Shown piece by piece: positions 11,544 through 25,000 of a stretch of DNA of 64,000 nucleotides. Below the pieces are notes generated by a model that saw only the letters and a program-made list of their open reading frames with translations, had not been told where the DNA came from and did not search any database. The DNA is from Campylorhamphus procurvoides (taxonomy: Eukaryota; Chordata; Aves; Passeriformes; Dendrocolaptidae), in the NCBI GenBank assembly GCA_013396655.1, contig WBMV01004466.1, positions 248,001-312,000 of the forward strand, in the 5' to 3' direction. Position 1 is the first letter of the stretch, and every line of letters starts with the position of its first letter. The position numbers and the translations under genes were made by a program.

Positions 11544-13625
11544 TAAATAAATACAGCAGTCCATATGCAGAGTCTCAGTAATTTTGTTCTTAATTTTAAC
11601 ATAGTAAGAAAATTTACCAATGAAGTACAACTTCTTTTAAAAACAAACCATGCAAAGAAAATTCAAATAATAATGCAAAAATGTAATAGGATTTTAGTTC
11701 AGGCTAAGAAATACATGACATATGTAGATCTGTTTTCCTAAGGCAAATTGGATATATCTTTCCTTTAAGCAGTTTACTAGCATACACCGACTATTGGGTT
11801 ATAACTGATTGCAGGACATGGTTTATTTGGAATCTATATTTAGATTTTTGCTATACACATTTTCCAGTCCTATCAATCATTTTCAACATGAAAGACACGT
11901 TGTTTAACTCCTGCCCAGCTGCACAGATTTTTATGTTACTAATTTGAATTATTTACAGCATATGAGCTTACCCTAAGAACCATGCAATGCAGTATATTGT
12001 TTCCTCTTGGCAATGTTTATAGCTGTAAGAGAGGAGCTACTGTAATTTTTGAAAATTGACATAATATCTGTTTATGATCTCTCGTTAGCACATGCTGAAC
12101 CCATTTACACTATCACCTGTTTTTAAATCAGATACCATGAGCTGTAGAGAAATGTTGGCTGTTGCAGCATGTGAAGATATAATACGTCTTCATGCGTCCT
12201 CTCTTCCAGGGGCTTTGGGCCAGAGAGAAATGCCTAAGAAATTCCAGGCTGTTAAGCAGATTTCAGATTTGCTTTGTGAAAATCCCTGTCATGCAATAAA
12301 ATTGCACTAAATAAACTGTGAGTAAAAATAGCTTTGTTATGTTTTTAAGCTTCTGGCATATCTTGCCAAAATATGTGGAACTAAGGCAAAATGGTTCTAC
12401 AATTTTAGGGAGATCTCCTATTGCTGACCAAGAAGCAATGGAAAAAGTAGTGTTGTCTCACAGACTGCATTTTTATCACTGCATTATCCACCATTTCTCA
12501 GAACAGATGCTCTTTGATTTCTGCCAAAATGCACTACATTCAAGCCAGTGACATCTATATGAAACAGTTTAACCCACAGTTAATCCACTACACTGTGTGG
12601 TCCCTGCTTTCTTGTTCTTTCAAGACTATCATGTACGAGAATAAAATATTAGATAATTCTGCTTCAACAGCAACTGCAATTATACTACAACCAGAAGGAC
12701 AACCCACAAAAAATAAATTATGGAGAAGACGGAAGGGAAGTACAGGTTTATTTTCATGGTGAAAGCTGCTATGGGATTGATGTCAGTATTACTTATTGTG
12801 CCAATACATGGAGCAGCCTTTTCATCAATATTGATGTAAACTGATTGATAGAAACTGACTGCCTCTGGTTAAACTTGGACAAGACCTAGAGAAAATACCT
12901 TTGAATGATTTATTTTTCTACATCACTTATTTTATCCTTCCAGCAAATATCTTATACTTTTTGCTTAGAAAATAATTTCCACAGCAAACAAAAAGGTACT
13001 ATGTAACACAATTGCTTAAAATGATTCATCTGGGGGTTGATCCAAAGTTCTTTGAAGTAAATGAGAGGTTGCCATTGACATCAGTACCTTTTGAATCAGA
13101 TCCTTTAAGGGATAAATATAATAAAAGCTGATGACAGAGAAGAAGGTTAAAGCTAAAAGGTAGATAAAAGGAGATTAAAGGGGAAAAAAAAGATCACCAC
13201 ACTTACCCAGCTCCATACTACTTGCAGTGAATGCATTAGTATATTTAACCACTTAAACTAAATAAGAGTTTCTCTTTTTCATGGTCTATTAAATGATAGG
13301 GAGAATACAGAAATTACGTCATTGATTTTCTATGAAGGTAGGCTACCAAATCAGGCTATGTGATGTTCAAAAAGTGTTGCACTTAGAGAGATTGCCATTG
13401 ATGTAAGAGACAGTAAAGGCTTCACTGAAACACATCTGAGATGTTTAGTGTCTTCCCACAGGTGGGTCCTTTCTTCATAATCTCTGTTTAGCCAAGAAGT
13501 GCAATGCCAAAGAGCTATAACATGTCACAACTCAAATGGCTTTTCAAATACTGTTCTCTTTTTATGGCTAGGTCTTTTCTTTTGAAAGATTCTTCTTTCA
13601 AATACTATATTTAAGCACATTTTAT

Positions 13626-13702
13626 TTGGGGGTTTTTTTTGTTTGTTTGGTTTGGGTTTTTGTTGCTTGTTTTTTGAGGGTTTTTTCTTGGGTTTTTTTT
13701 TA
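13626..13702. repeat. G/T-only low-complexity tract
   Basis: GGGGGTTTTTTTTGTTTG, TTTGGTTTGGGTTTTTG and GGGTTTTTTCTTGGGTTTTT: nearly pure T and G over 75 bp. Confidence 0.8.
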
Positions 13703-15665
13703 GAAGAAACCCTTTACCTTTCATTTGTACTCTTCTGTAGCATTCAATCCTCAACACTGCATTTTAAATATGCATTTTTCAGTTGGACCAAGCTGAAGTT
13801 TAAGCAAACATTAAGTAATTTTTTCAATAATAGCTGCATTTTTAAATATTAATGTGCATTTATGGAAATTCGTGCTGGTGGAAAGCATCTCATTAATATC
13901 AGGACAATCTTTGTCAAGGTAATTTTGAGAAACTATTTACTGAGTTATATAGTTATTACAGCATGAACACATCCTGTAGCTCTTGCCAGCATTTTCCTTC
14001 TATATGTATATAGTCCAGCTGGGAAGATATATGAAATCCTTTAGCTTTAGGTCAGATCAAATATTGGGTCTTCATGCGTTTGAATTTATACTAAGCAATT
14101 CCACTCAGGTAGTAATAGTACAGTAAAATACATGCAACTAACTTTGAATATCTGGTTCATTTAAATGTTCTTAATTTTCATATTTGAATCAACCTTGAAC
14201 TTCATATTCACTTCCTAAAAATACTCTTTTTTTATTTTCTTAAGCTATCTGCCTCAAATGCCTTTCTGTTGAGCCCATAAATATTCAACAGTTATGTCTT
14301 TTCTCAGTTTTTTCTAATATCTCTTTCAGAATTTATAGGTTTTACTGTAAGTAACATAATATAACCAGCTGTGTATAGTGTGCTATAATCTGAGTTATGT
14401 GAGGTCAGGTTTATTTTGAAAGCTCACAATCTAGGCTTTACTTTCATGACCTATTATGTCAAAATTGAAAAAAATTGGCCTTAAGTAGGACTAGGACTAC
14501 TTTATAGACTTCACTGTGAACACATGTACCTGAAATAAATGAAATTATAAACATTTTCACCAAGCAGTGCTAAATAAGGGTGAAGATTTAGAGAGCAGAA
14601 GCATTGACCTATTTCGGACTGCCTGCTGGGGCACTGGGCAGGCTTGTCATCCCTACATCCTTAGACGCAAAAAAAGCATTTAGTGGTGTCATATCGAAGT
14701 ATTTAATATTGTGAAATATTTATAATTTTAATCTAGCCTTTATTAAAAATCAAGGCACTCTAAGCCAAAGGGAAGAGGTATCATTCAATCAAGACTTTAT
14801 TTTCATTGATCAAGTTCCAGACAGTTTGGCTTATGGTCACAAATATTATCAGTAAGGGTCAAATAATGCCTATTAATTCAATTGGCAAAAGTGTGGGACT
14901 CTCATTTTTGCTTGTACAGTAACCACAAAGCACCCATATTTTGTAACAAGGCTTAATTAATTTTGAAAGGGAACTTGTGCAAGTAGAGAGGAAAATGTAT
15001 TAATAAGATTAAATATTTATGGAGATGATGAATCCTTGAGATTTTTCCAAAGATTTAATAAACATTCTGGAAGATTTTACTAGTCCAAAAGGTGAAAAAA
15101 CAAATGGGTCAAATTTTTTCTTTTACTGTGAGTTTTGCTTTATGTTAAAGGACTTTCAACTAGTATGATATAACTGTTTAAATGGATAAGGTTTATTTTT
15201 TTAAAAATTTCTTGCAGTTTATTCCTGGATTCAGCAATCAAAGCTATAAATTGCAATGTATAATCATATTTTCTGAATTCTAAACTTTCTGAGATAAATA
15301 CTGATAAGTATTAAAAACGATACTGATTCATTAAAAATTAATAAACAGAATTTTTCATTGTATTTCTACAAAAAATATACTTGTGCTTACACACCCCTAT
15401 ATTCTGAAAATATATGTTCTCAGCAGCGTGTATAGTATATGCATCAAGGATATAGTAAAATGAGGGAAGAAATCAAATCTAATCATATCTGTTCATCTTT
15501 TCTCTCTGTTGCATTATCTCCAAAGGCTTCAAGAGATTAAAACTTGTAATTGTGCTGAAAGACCACTTGAATCCACATCACAAACAGAGCAATGTGCATC
15601 TCAGTAAAAGGGGTCTTTTGAGATGTATGTTTAGTAATTTTTGGAATCTTTCACATTTTTTCATG

Positions 15666-16247
15666 TGTTGGTTTTGGCTGGGATAGAGTCAATTTTCTTC
15701 ACACTTAACACAGCTGTTTTGGATTTGTGCTGAACAGAGGTTTGATAAGATAGAGATGTTTCTTTTATTGCTGAACAGTGTTAGGGCTTACACAGAGCCA
15801 AGGCCTTTTCTGCTCTTCCTACTGTGAAGGAGACTGGGATGGATGGGATTGGAGGAGGCACAGCCAGGAGTGGTGACCCCAACTGACCAAAGGGATATTC
15901 CAGACCACATGACATGTTCATCATATAAAGAGGCAGGTGGGAAGAAGGAAGAAGAGGAGGGATGTTTGGAGTGAGGGTGTTTGTCTTCCCAAGTCACTGT
16001 TACATGTGATGGGGCCCTACTCTCCCCGAGATGGCTGAACACCTGTCTGCTCATGGGAAGCAGTAAATTAATTCCTTGCTATGCACTTCTTGGATGGACA
16101 GTTTTTGCTTTCTTATTGAACTGTCTTTATTGCAACCAATGAGTTTTCTGGTTTTTACCCTTCCAGTTCTCTCTCTGATCTCATTGGTGGGGGAGCCAGC
16201 AAGTGGCTTTGTGGGACTTGGCTGCTGGCTGGGGTTAAACTATGACA
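15666..16247 (+). mobile_element. Solo LTR of the same ERVK-like family (582 bp)
   Basis: Begins TGTTGGTTTTGGCTGGGATA and ends AAACTATGACA, with the same internal order as the 3' LTR at 2329: AGAGATGTTTCTTTTATTGCTGA, CCAAGGCCTTTTCTGCT, a TATAAA at 15924-15929, ATTAATTCCTTGC and a final TTAAACTATGACA. No internal viral sequence flanks it, so it is a solo LTR left by recombination. No clean target-site duplication is visible. It seems less decayed at its 5' end than the copy at 2329. Confidence 0.85.
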
Positions 16248-17039
16248 TGCCATCAGACAATAAAGGCTTTTTTTGGCTGGGTTTGGTTTTGGGGGTTTTT
16301 TTTACCAGTATGACTTCAGGTTTCTGAGATCAGTCAAATACATGATGTAAGCTTACCATTCTTGAGTTGTGCAGTCTGTTATTTGCTGCTTTTCTTTTTA
16401 TACTGTGGCAAAGAAATAATTATAAAGTTGTCATTGTATTCTACTATCTTTCAGAAACCTTAAGTAGATAGAATAAACTCAGACTTTTCAAAACAACAAT
16501 AGAAATAGGAGCTGAACAAAAATTATTGGAAGATATTTTAGTCATTTACATGAACAGCTGTTAGATAGGAAGTGGTCCAAGTGCCAGAACTCCCTGCTGT
16601 GAATGTTTAACAACTTAACTGCTAAGGAATTATAGTGATGCTTCTTAAAAGCTTCTCTCTGCTATTACACTCAAAACCAAGAACTTAGAGTGTCAAAATG
16701 TGAGGAAGAGACTGTTCTTCAGATCGTCAAACTCTGTGTTCCAAGTCATCACAGATCTGTCACCTCTGGATAGTCAAATATTTTCCACAGCAGAGACCAA
16801 GTGGCAGTGTGAGGTGGGAGTCCAGAGGCCATATGGCTGTGATGAGAAGGACCCAACAGCACATACACGTGTCTCTGAGTATCTCTGCTCATCGCCCAAA
16901 ACCTTCTGTTTGTTCTTCTGCTGGTCCACATGAAAGTGAGTGGGCCCAGCCTGGAGGTGCCATGAGTCTTGGATGGGATCTCATGAGCTTCCATTGTAGG
17001 GAATGGATACTCAGGGCTGAGACCAATTAGTTTTAACTC

Positions 17040-17200
17040 AGTTCCATCCTCCTCTCACAGCATGCCAAGTGCTCCAGCCCACTGACTGCCTTGGTAGACA
17101 TCCTTTGGATTTGGCCTCATGTGCTTCCACATCTGTCATTCACTGGGGAACCAAAACAGGACACTGCAGTCCAGGTGTGGTCTCACAAATGAAACCCCAC
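17040..17200 (-). mobile_element. CR1 LINE fragment (3' part of ORF2 region)
   Basis: On the plus strand it reads as antisense CR1: GCCAAGTGCTCCAGCCCACT, CTGCCTTGGTAGACAT, ACTGGGGAACCAAAACAGGA, CACTGCAGTCCAGGTGTGGT, CTCACAAATG. It is strongly diverged. The limits are approximate, and similarity may extend weakly to about 17310. Confidence 0.7.
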
Positions 17201-18341
17201 AGCTGACCACTTACACAACATTTCCTATCTCACTTTCCCCTCCCACACAGGTGCAACAACTCATGAATCTGGGGATGAGTTCCGCTGCCACATATAAGTG
17301 CTGTTAAATACAGCCATTCCAAGACTTTCATGTGTCTGAGATACCAACTCAGCTGTATGTCAAATGATGCTAACATCCATGTATGGGCAGCTGAGTCCCT
17401 CTGTCAGTGCCTGATTGTAGACTCACACCATAGGAGATACTCAGATGCTGGATATCAGGAGCTACGCTAACAACTTTCTCTGTCTCTTTCAAGGTAAAGG
17501 TTTTGGCTGCAAAAAAAATCATCCTGAAGTACATGCCTGGCCACCCATTTGATTTAACAGGTGCCTTTAGTTGTGCTTTTTATCAGTCCCTCTTTGAGAA
17601 ATATTCCTCACCTCCACGAACTTCCGTGTCACTCTGTTCTTTATTTGTCTGACAACTACTCCATTCCTCGTTGTCATGAACACCAAAATGTTGTGATTTA
17701 GAGTCCTGGTTTACAGATATGCCAAATAGCTCTATTTAGCACAGAGTACATGGTGGGGGAGGAGGAGTGGGTATGCTGAATTTTTCTTCATATATTTCTG
17801 AGACATAAAACTGCCAGGAGGGAACTGTGAAGGGAAATTTGCAGTTAGAGTAGTAAGGAGGAGAAGACATTCTGTAGTTCTGCCAATCCAATTGAATTTA
17901 AAAGCAGAGTAGAAAATGAGGATAAGAAAGTTCCTAGAATTTGTGTGAAAACTGGCAACTGAGTAGAGGACAGAAATATTCCCAGTGCCTCTGCAAAGAG
18001 GAAGTCTGTCTGGCAGCAGCTGGCTGGCCAGCAGATGCACAGGGAGCTCCAGAGTGGCCTTGTCCTGCCTGCAAGAGGGTCAGTGGAAGTGTAGAGAGGC
18101 AGCATTGACTAGATGGATGATGCTGTGCAGAATAAAGCATGCTGCTCTATAGAAAAGTGGGTTTCATTAATTCTCCTATTCAGTGAAAACCATTTTTTAT
18201 AAACGGCAGTAGCAACCCACCAGCAAGCTCATGGTACTAACAATAATGTAGGACTTGATTACTCTATTTGTCTACAAGCCTTCACCTCTAGCTCTTCCTT
18301 TTCCTGCCACTTTAGACTGATATTTTCAGGGGCAGATCTTG

Positions 18342-18423
18342 TCATGCTACAGGACCTTCACAATTATTAAGAACATTTTCCTTGGCAACTGTCCTTAATA
18401 ATTGTAAAGGTCTTGCAGCATGA
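18342..18423. repeat. 31-bp-arm inverted repeat, 20-nt loop
   Basis: TCATGCTACAGGACCTTCAC at 18342 (arm continues to 18372) is nearly the reverse complement of 18393-18423, which ends GCAGCATGA. There are four differences in 31. As minus-strand RNA two of these become G-U wobbles. The size and geometry resemble a microRNA precursor or a minimal foldback element, but I know of no family match. Confidence 0.85.
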
Positions 18424-18813
18424 CTCAAAAATTATGCCTACTCTTTAGTACAGCGTGACTGATTTGGAGCTCAAAATAACCCAGATGAGTAGGTGAACTG
18501 GATTGGGAAGCTGATCTGGAGCTAACAAAAGTGGCTCAGCACCACAGATATGTCAAACATCAAACTGAATAACCAATGTCAAGAGAAACAAATATGGTAT
18601 TAACATACGGACTGAGAGCAGATATTGCATCCCACAATTAGATACCTACAATTAAAATGGATGAGGTACTTGGAGCTGCAACAAGCTAAGACCATTTGGA
18701 AATCAGTCCAAATGGGGGTTTTTGTAGCAGAAAGAACAGAATTTATGACAAACTGTGCAAAATAAAAAAGAAACAGAAACTGTAGTTTTTGTTTGGTGGT
18801 GGGGCCCATTTGA

Positions 18814-18853
18814 TTTATTTTTTTTACGTTTTTTTTTCACGTTTTTTTTTTTC
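18814..18853. repeat. T-rich tract with repeated ACG
   Basis: TTTATTTTTTTTACG, TTTTTTTTTCACG, TTTTTTTTTTTTCTG: three long T runs separated by ACG. Confidence 0.7.
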
Positions 18854-19304
18854 TGCAGTATTGAGTCCACAGTCTGGGGTCACCTCGTACTCCTGTGGTC
18901 TCCTGTGCTGGTAGCAAAATGAGTGACCGATGAAAGGGGAAGACTCATCTGTCTATGCCTTCATTACTACTGAACATATTGTTGTGAGATTGTAGTTTTA
19001 GTTTACACTATTCCATTTGGAATAACACAGAGATGATCAGCTTTATGGAAGGTTTTGTAGTTAACAGGAATTGCTCCCAACAGCCTTAGAGGGTCTTGTA
19101 CCAAATGTGAAAACTCATTTCTCAAGTAATCTCAAAACTGTTTTCACTCAGTCCTTCTGAAACACAAGCACAGCCTCTTTAGCCCAGTGAGGCTCAGGGT
19201 GAAGGACACATTTCCCTTGCCATTTCTCTGTTCCCTGACCTGGCTTCAGATAAGTCTTCTGATGGCATACACAATGGAGATATCACACCATGCTTGTTTG
19301 GCTT

Positions 19305-19333
19305 TCTGCCAACACTGAAACAGTGTTGGCAGA
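19305..19333. repeat. Perfect 13-bp stem, 3-nt loop
   Basis: TCTGCCAACACTG, AAA, CAGTGTTGGCAGA. A perfect inverted repeat with no known role. Confidence 0.9.
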
Positions 19334-20070
19334 CACTTCTATTTTCCTGATCAATGGCACTGTGCCTCCAAATGAGCTGTATTGCACTATGAGCTGGTCT
19401 CTGCCATAAAAATGCACGTATGATGTATATAAATACATATACATACATTCATTTATATTCTCAGCACAGCAAATTAAATAATTCTTTACCATGTATATTT
19501 TTGTTCTGTTAAGGCGCACTGTTGCTTTGCAAGCAAAACAGTAGATCTTTCATTTGCTGGTGACACTGCACAAAGTGCTTATAATTCAGTGTTAGCTTAT
19601 CAGCCATCCAATCTCCCACTCAAGGGAATGTTCCAACCATCAAAAGGAGTGGAGGAGGTGTGCTGCATCTTAATGGCTTCTATTTCATCAGACTCACTTT
19701 CTTAAGGGCATTTAATCAATGAGGACAAGTAGTAGGCAGATTTTTAAATAAATGTGTCACTTTAGGTTAATCCACAGTATAGATGAATGTATTTGTTTAT
19801 GCGATTCCCTGAATATGTTCCTCTGCTGCTCAGTTGAATTGATAATCTGTAAATAAAAACATGTTACAAGTAGTTTTAAACTAGCCCTTGAGCAATAACT
19901 TCATTTGACCTACTGGTATCTAAACCATTCATAAGTTTCAGATCCAAGGGTGTTTAATGTCACTTTTGTGTTCAGTTTCAAGCAAGCCTCTGGTTCAGTG
20001 AATCCGGATTGGGTTTTGGTCATTGCAGGCTTATAGGAATATTTTTTTTGATTGGTTTTATTTGATTGGT

Positions 20071-20132
20071 AGGAGGGGGTAGGGGGAAGGGTTCCTCTTT
20101 TTCTTTCTCTCTCTCCCCATCCCCCCTCCCCC
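20071..20132. repeat. G-run followed by C-run (quadruplex-prone pair)
   Basis: AGGAGGGGGTAGGGGGAAGG at 20071-20090 is followed by a pyrimidine spacer and CCCCATCCCCCCTCCCCC at 20115-20132. Each strand has one G-rich block, and the two blocks can also pair with each other imperfectly. Confidence 0.75.
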
Positions 20133-21918
20133 TTTTGTGAGGTAGCCTTTTTGGGAAAAGGAATCAAAAGCATCTGCAATATTTAAGTGTTGCCTCTTAG
20201 TATTGCTTATCAGTATTATTTAACAATGCAACCGTATGATAGAATCAAAATTGCATAAGATAACATATATAACTTTTAGAATTCTATTTACTTTTAAAAC
20301 AGTAGAAACAGAAAAACAGGTAAAATTGGTCATAGGGATATGTAGATATTTGTGCTTGTGCAGGTGTTAAGCAGCTATGCATGAGTTCTAATTTACAATG
20401 GTAACTCCCTGCTAATTAAAGCATTGAAATCATTTATCCTTTCTGTTTAGATATCATGGAGAAAAAAAGGATTGGATTGTGTGTTAGTGTACAATATTCA
20501 TGTTTAGTTTATTGTAAAATGGATCTAAATTAGCCACTGTTACCATGATACCAATATATATTAGTGTTCAGAGAGAGAAAAAATGGCAAAATAATGCAAA
20601 AAACAGCTAACTCATCTGTGCTTCAGACTTTCACTGATGCAAAATATTGGCCAAATTTCTTTGATTTACACTGACATGAACAAGATTATAATCACGGCTA
20701 ACACCTAAACTTTACATCATTTGTGCTACGCATTTGTGAGAACATATAATAACTACACATATAATGTGTAGTCAAAACCCTTTGGAGACCAGTGCAAGCT
20801 ACACCCGCATAATGACCACAGGGCTGTACTGCAAAACAGTACAAAAAGTGTAGAAATTATTCTGTGCTTCAATAGAAAACTTTTTCCTACAGCCATTTTG
20901 CAGAAATACTCTGCAGATCAAAGCGTTTGACATTGCAAAGGACATCTGTGATTACAAGCGACTGCTTGTGTTATGTAATATAAATCATTTGAGCATGGGC
21001 ATCCAACCATAATATGACTTTCCAGTTCATGTGAGTAGTAATTAGATCGGAAAGAGCGCAACATGTGCAGAGTAGTGAAATAAAATGCATCAATGGATCT
21101 CATAGACAAAACAGAAAATAGGGATGAGAAGGTGTTACATGTACTCTCAGCAATGTTTTATGATTTTAAGGATGATTTTCACATGATCTTAACCTGCACA
21201 AATAGTCTGTTTCCAAACTATGCAGGGCTAGCATTCCAACTGTTCTTATAAGCATACATATAACAGATACTTTCATATGTGCATATATGTACCAATTTGT
21301 ATTGCAATTTCGCTTTTCTCCATTCAAGTAAAATTAAATTCATTCCTGTTCATTCTACTGGTAATGTACAATTAGCTTCCTGAGAATGCAATCTATTTTA
21401 ACTTTCTACCTTGCAGGAGGCTTTGAAGACCCCAGGCAAAAAAAAAAAAAAAGACAACTCATTCCTTAAAGAAGGATCTTTAATACTTGTTTGAATGCCG
21501 TGTAAATCAAACCGTTCTGTAAATTATGCTTCAACCTCTTTAAACACATCTCCATGTTAGCTTTAACATCATTATGTCCCATTGTGATGAAAATGGACTT
21601 TCTGTATCCTGTGATAATGAAAATAGCCACTTTATGCAGTTTCTGTCTGCAATTATCCAGGCTTTTCTCAGACTCTAGAGGAATCTAAGCTAATTGCTTT
21701 GGGACTTTTGCTACATTTCCATAAATTCTTTGTTAATTTTTCATGAGAAACTATTATTGCAGTTGGCCTTAAAGTTCCCATTGTATTCAATAATGTAAAG
21801 AAGTCATTATGAAAACATAACCAATTCACTAGTTCCTCCATCAAAGCTACACTCTTTTATCTACATGTATTCTCAGGTGAGACTGAATGACTCATCCAAA
21901 CCTTTCAATGCCTCTTTT

Positions 21919-22014
21919 ATATAGATATAGATATAGATATAGATATAGATATAGATATAGATATAGATATAGATATAGATATAGATGATATAGATATAGA
22001 TATAGATATAGATA
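21919..22014. repeat. (GATATA)n microsatellite
   Basis: About 16 copies of the hexamer ATAGAT/GATATA, with one interruption (GATGATATAG near 21986) that shifts the phase. It is likely length-polymorphic. Confidence 0.97.
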
Positions 22015-25000
22015 CACACTTTTCATCTGAGCTTATCCAAAGCAAACGTAAAAGTGGTTCTGTGTGGTGCACCGCCTTGCATTATAGAACATGAATGGAG
22101 TTTGCTTTATCTGAGGGCAAGCTTCTCTATACAAAAAGCAGCAGATTGGAATACATTTTGGTGGCATCATGCCAGTTTACACTCCCTACAGCACCAGACT
22201 CAATGAGGTCTGTGTTTAAACCAAAGTATCGATGCAGTTCACTGAGATGCCACTTTAAAAATCCCTGAATCATATAAAACATACTTAGCTCCCTCAGATC
22301 ACTGAAAAATACTAATAAAAATGAAAGGACCTACCTCATTTTTAGAGCTCATTGAGTACTACTGATTTTCACCATTTAACTCTTTCTGTTGTGATCATAA
22401 GATACTGTCATCTTTGTAATCAGATACATCACACTGCCAGCTACGAAGCAGTTAATGGAATTTGCAGTGCAAGACAGACTTCCACAATGATTTTCTCTTG
22501 AATGTTGCAGCAGGACAATATATAAACTACTAAGAAAGAAAAGAAGAGTACCAGGGTGAAAAATCACTCCAAAAAATCAAGATGAGCCAGTATTTGTCTA
22601 GTTAGAGAATATTGCTTAGCAATATGATTTGTGAAAAGCACAGATTTTGCTGTTTTCAATAGAAGTCATTATAGATTATAACTGACTCATTTAATGACCC
22701 ATCTTTCTCCAAGGTCCTCTAAGGTCTGATTGCTGAAAAAGACAAGGGATTGTAAGCAAACCTCAGAAATCTCTAAGATTTGACTCAGAAACATGCTCAC
22801 AAATCCCACTGCTTATCCTAAGCTTTTCTAAACCTCTTTCATGTGGTAATGAAGCAAAAGATCACTGTATGATTGGATCTCTTATTCTCTTGTAGGTAGG
22901 TGGTCTGAAATAAAACTGAAGTAATACTGTTTGTGATACTTATTTTAATATTAAATGCAAAAAATTTAAATAAGTAAAATGTTAGTGTACTTTTTGTGTT
23001 CTTGCCAAAAAGATAAACCTGGCTTCAATCTTGTCCTCAGATTAAGATTTTTCACATTTGTTCCTGATTTTCCAGTGCTGGAGACTATCAATTTAAGACC
23101 TGTGCCCTTCCCATACTTCCTAGGAGCTGTGGTGCTTTAGTCTCCAAGGAAGTGACTTGATATGAATAGGAATATTGGTAGCATATGGCACCATTCAAGA
23201 TGACTGAAGCGGATGGCATGTTATACTAGAGGGAGATTTACTCTGTTTTAGTTCTTGCTGCATGTGCTCCTGAGCAGTGCACATTCATAGCCTCTCTCAG
23301 ATGGCAGTTTTACTACCACTGCTTTTTGAGGATTTGCTGCCACTGATGTTAATGATGAGACAAGTGAAAGAAGCTGTATGGTAGCTAGTAGGCTGTGATT
23401 TTGACTTATACTAAGTCTTAGGTATTGGGTGTTTCCTTACTGTAATCATACAAAAATATCGAGTGATATTAGGATGCTAAGCCTTCCATGTAAAGCACTT
23501 CAGAAGTGCTTGAGCACTTTATCACTTTACTATCCCTTTACTTTATTCAGAGCACTGGATACATATTTTTTTGACTCAAGTGGTAAATGCATTCACTTCA
23601 CACTGGTTTTCTTCCACACAAAATTATTTAAAAGACAGAAATGTTTGAAAGGACTGCCCTCATTCCAAAATTTACATCTGTTGGAAGGTTAATGGTTTTA
23701 CTAGCTGGTCTGCCTTTCTCTTCTTCGTCTTCCCTCCAACATCTGCTTCATGCAGCAAATTCAGTCCCACTCATTCAGGGTGGATCAGGGAGAAAAAATG
23801 GATCCACTGGCACAGGTGGGGGTGCATTTTTCAATTCTTAAGGCATGTGAAAGGTAGGAAAGTTTAGTCATGTTTTCCCCTGTAGGTGCTGAGTGGACCT
23901 GAGCATACAGGATGTTCTTTGGGGCTGGGCTATACAAGGTATTAACTGAGAGGGGTGGAACAAAGATTATGGGAGAGACATGGAGCATGACATGCTGGAA
24001 ATTAAAAGAAACAAATAAGAAAGGAGATACAAACACATCTGCTTGCATGAATGCGTGTGCACATCTATCTACACAAAGGATTGAGGCAGGAGACAAAAGA
24101 AAGAAAGCGGAGTGAAAAGGTGCAAATGCAGGGAGCACTTCCAAGGTTTTTTGCTCAAGAGAACAGCAATTGCCAATGTTTGTTGTACAAACATTGCTGC
24201 TGCAGCGCTGGAAGACAGACTTTGAACTTCTGGGGACTAACCATTTGGCTGTGCTTGCCTAAGCAAATCATCCTTCTTTGTTTGCACACAGTAATTGCAA
24301 GAGGCTTTACAGATTGTAGTCTCTTTGCTAGTAATGAAAATTTGGATAAATTCAGTCCAGCAGGCCAGGTTTATTGTACCTTGACTATATCCATTGTAAC
24401 AGTTTAGGTAATTACTTCTTTTGTATCTGGGTCTTTCTGGAGGTTTTGGGGTTTTTGAGGTTTTTTTCCATGTCAGCTCCTTTCTAGCTTTTTTTGGTGT
24501 TTTTTTGCTCTGATATTGCCTAAACCAAGATAGCAAATGAAGTGATTACGCAAACTAGTGCTTATGCCTTGGATCTTTTCCCTTTTCTTTGCTTCAATGT
24601 CTGCTAAATAAGTGAAAGACAGCTGCCTGCACTATTTGAGAAAAAAATATGAGCAAAAGTGAACACATACAGTAATGTAGCCTTGGGTTTTGCCAGAACC
24701 CTAGCTGTTTAGTTTCAATCCACCAGCAAATAAAGAAGATTATTTAGGGAATATATACAGAATGAACACATAAAATTTTCCCTGAATTGTTAGCTAGCTA
24801 TGTGACTGATCACTGAAAGCAACACCAAAAAAAAAAAAGACTTTTATTCTTACAGCAATCTTTCTTTTTATTTTAGCCAAATGTATGAAAAAATCCCTTG
24901 GCATACATATATATAGTACCTATTTTCTCACAAGTAAGTGTGGGACTGTCACATTCCATCTAGCTACACTGTAAACACAATCGTCCATTGAAAACTGTTG

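Larger units (their letters stand above)
11191..15665. other. Intergenic, no gene seen
   Basis: Between a CR1 copy and a solo LTR. Holds the snap-back cluster (11459) and the G/T tract (13626). The rest is AT-rich unique sequence. Confidence 0.7.
16248..21918. other. Intergenic, no gene seen
   Basis: Contains the CR1 relic (17040), two strong inverted repeats (18342, 19305), a T/ACG tract (18814) and the G/C-run pair (20071). No coding signal. Confidence 0.7.

Noticed and set aside
23785..24407. Overlapping 118-119 codon frames on both strands
   Set aside because: Mutually overlapping on opposite strands, no domain or codon bias; chance.
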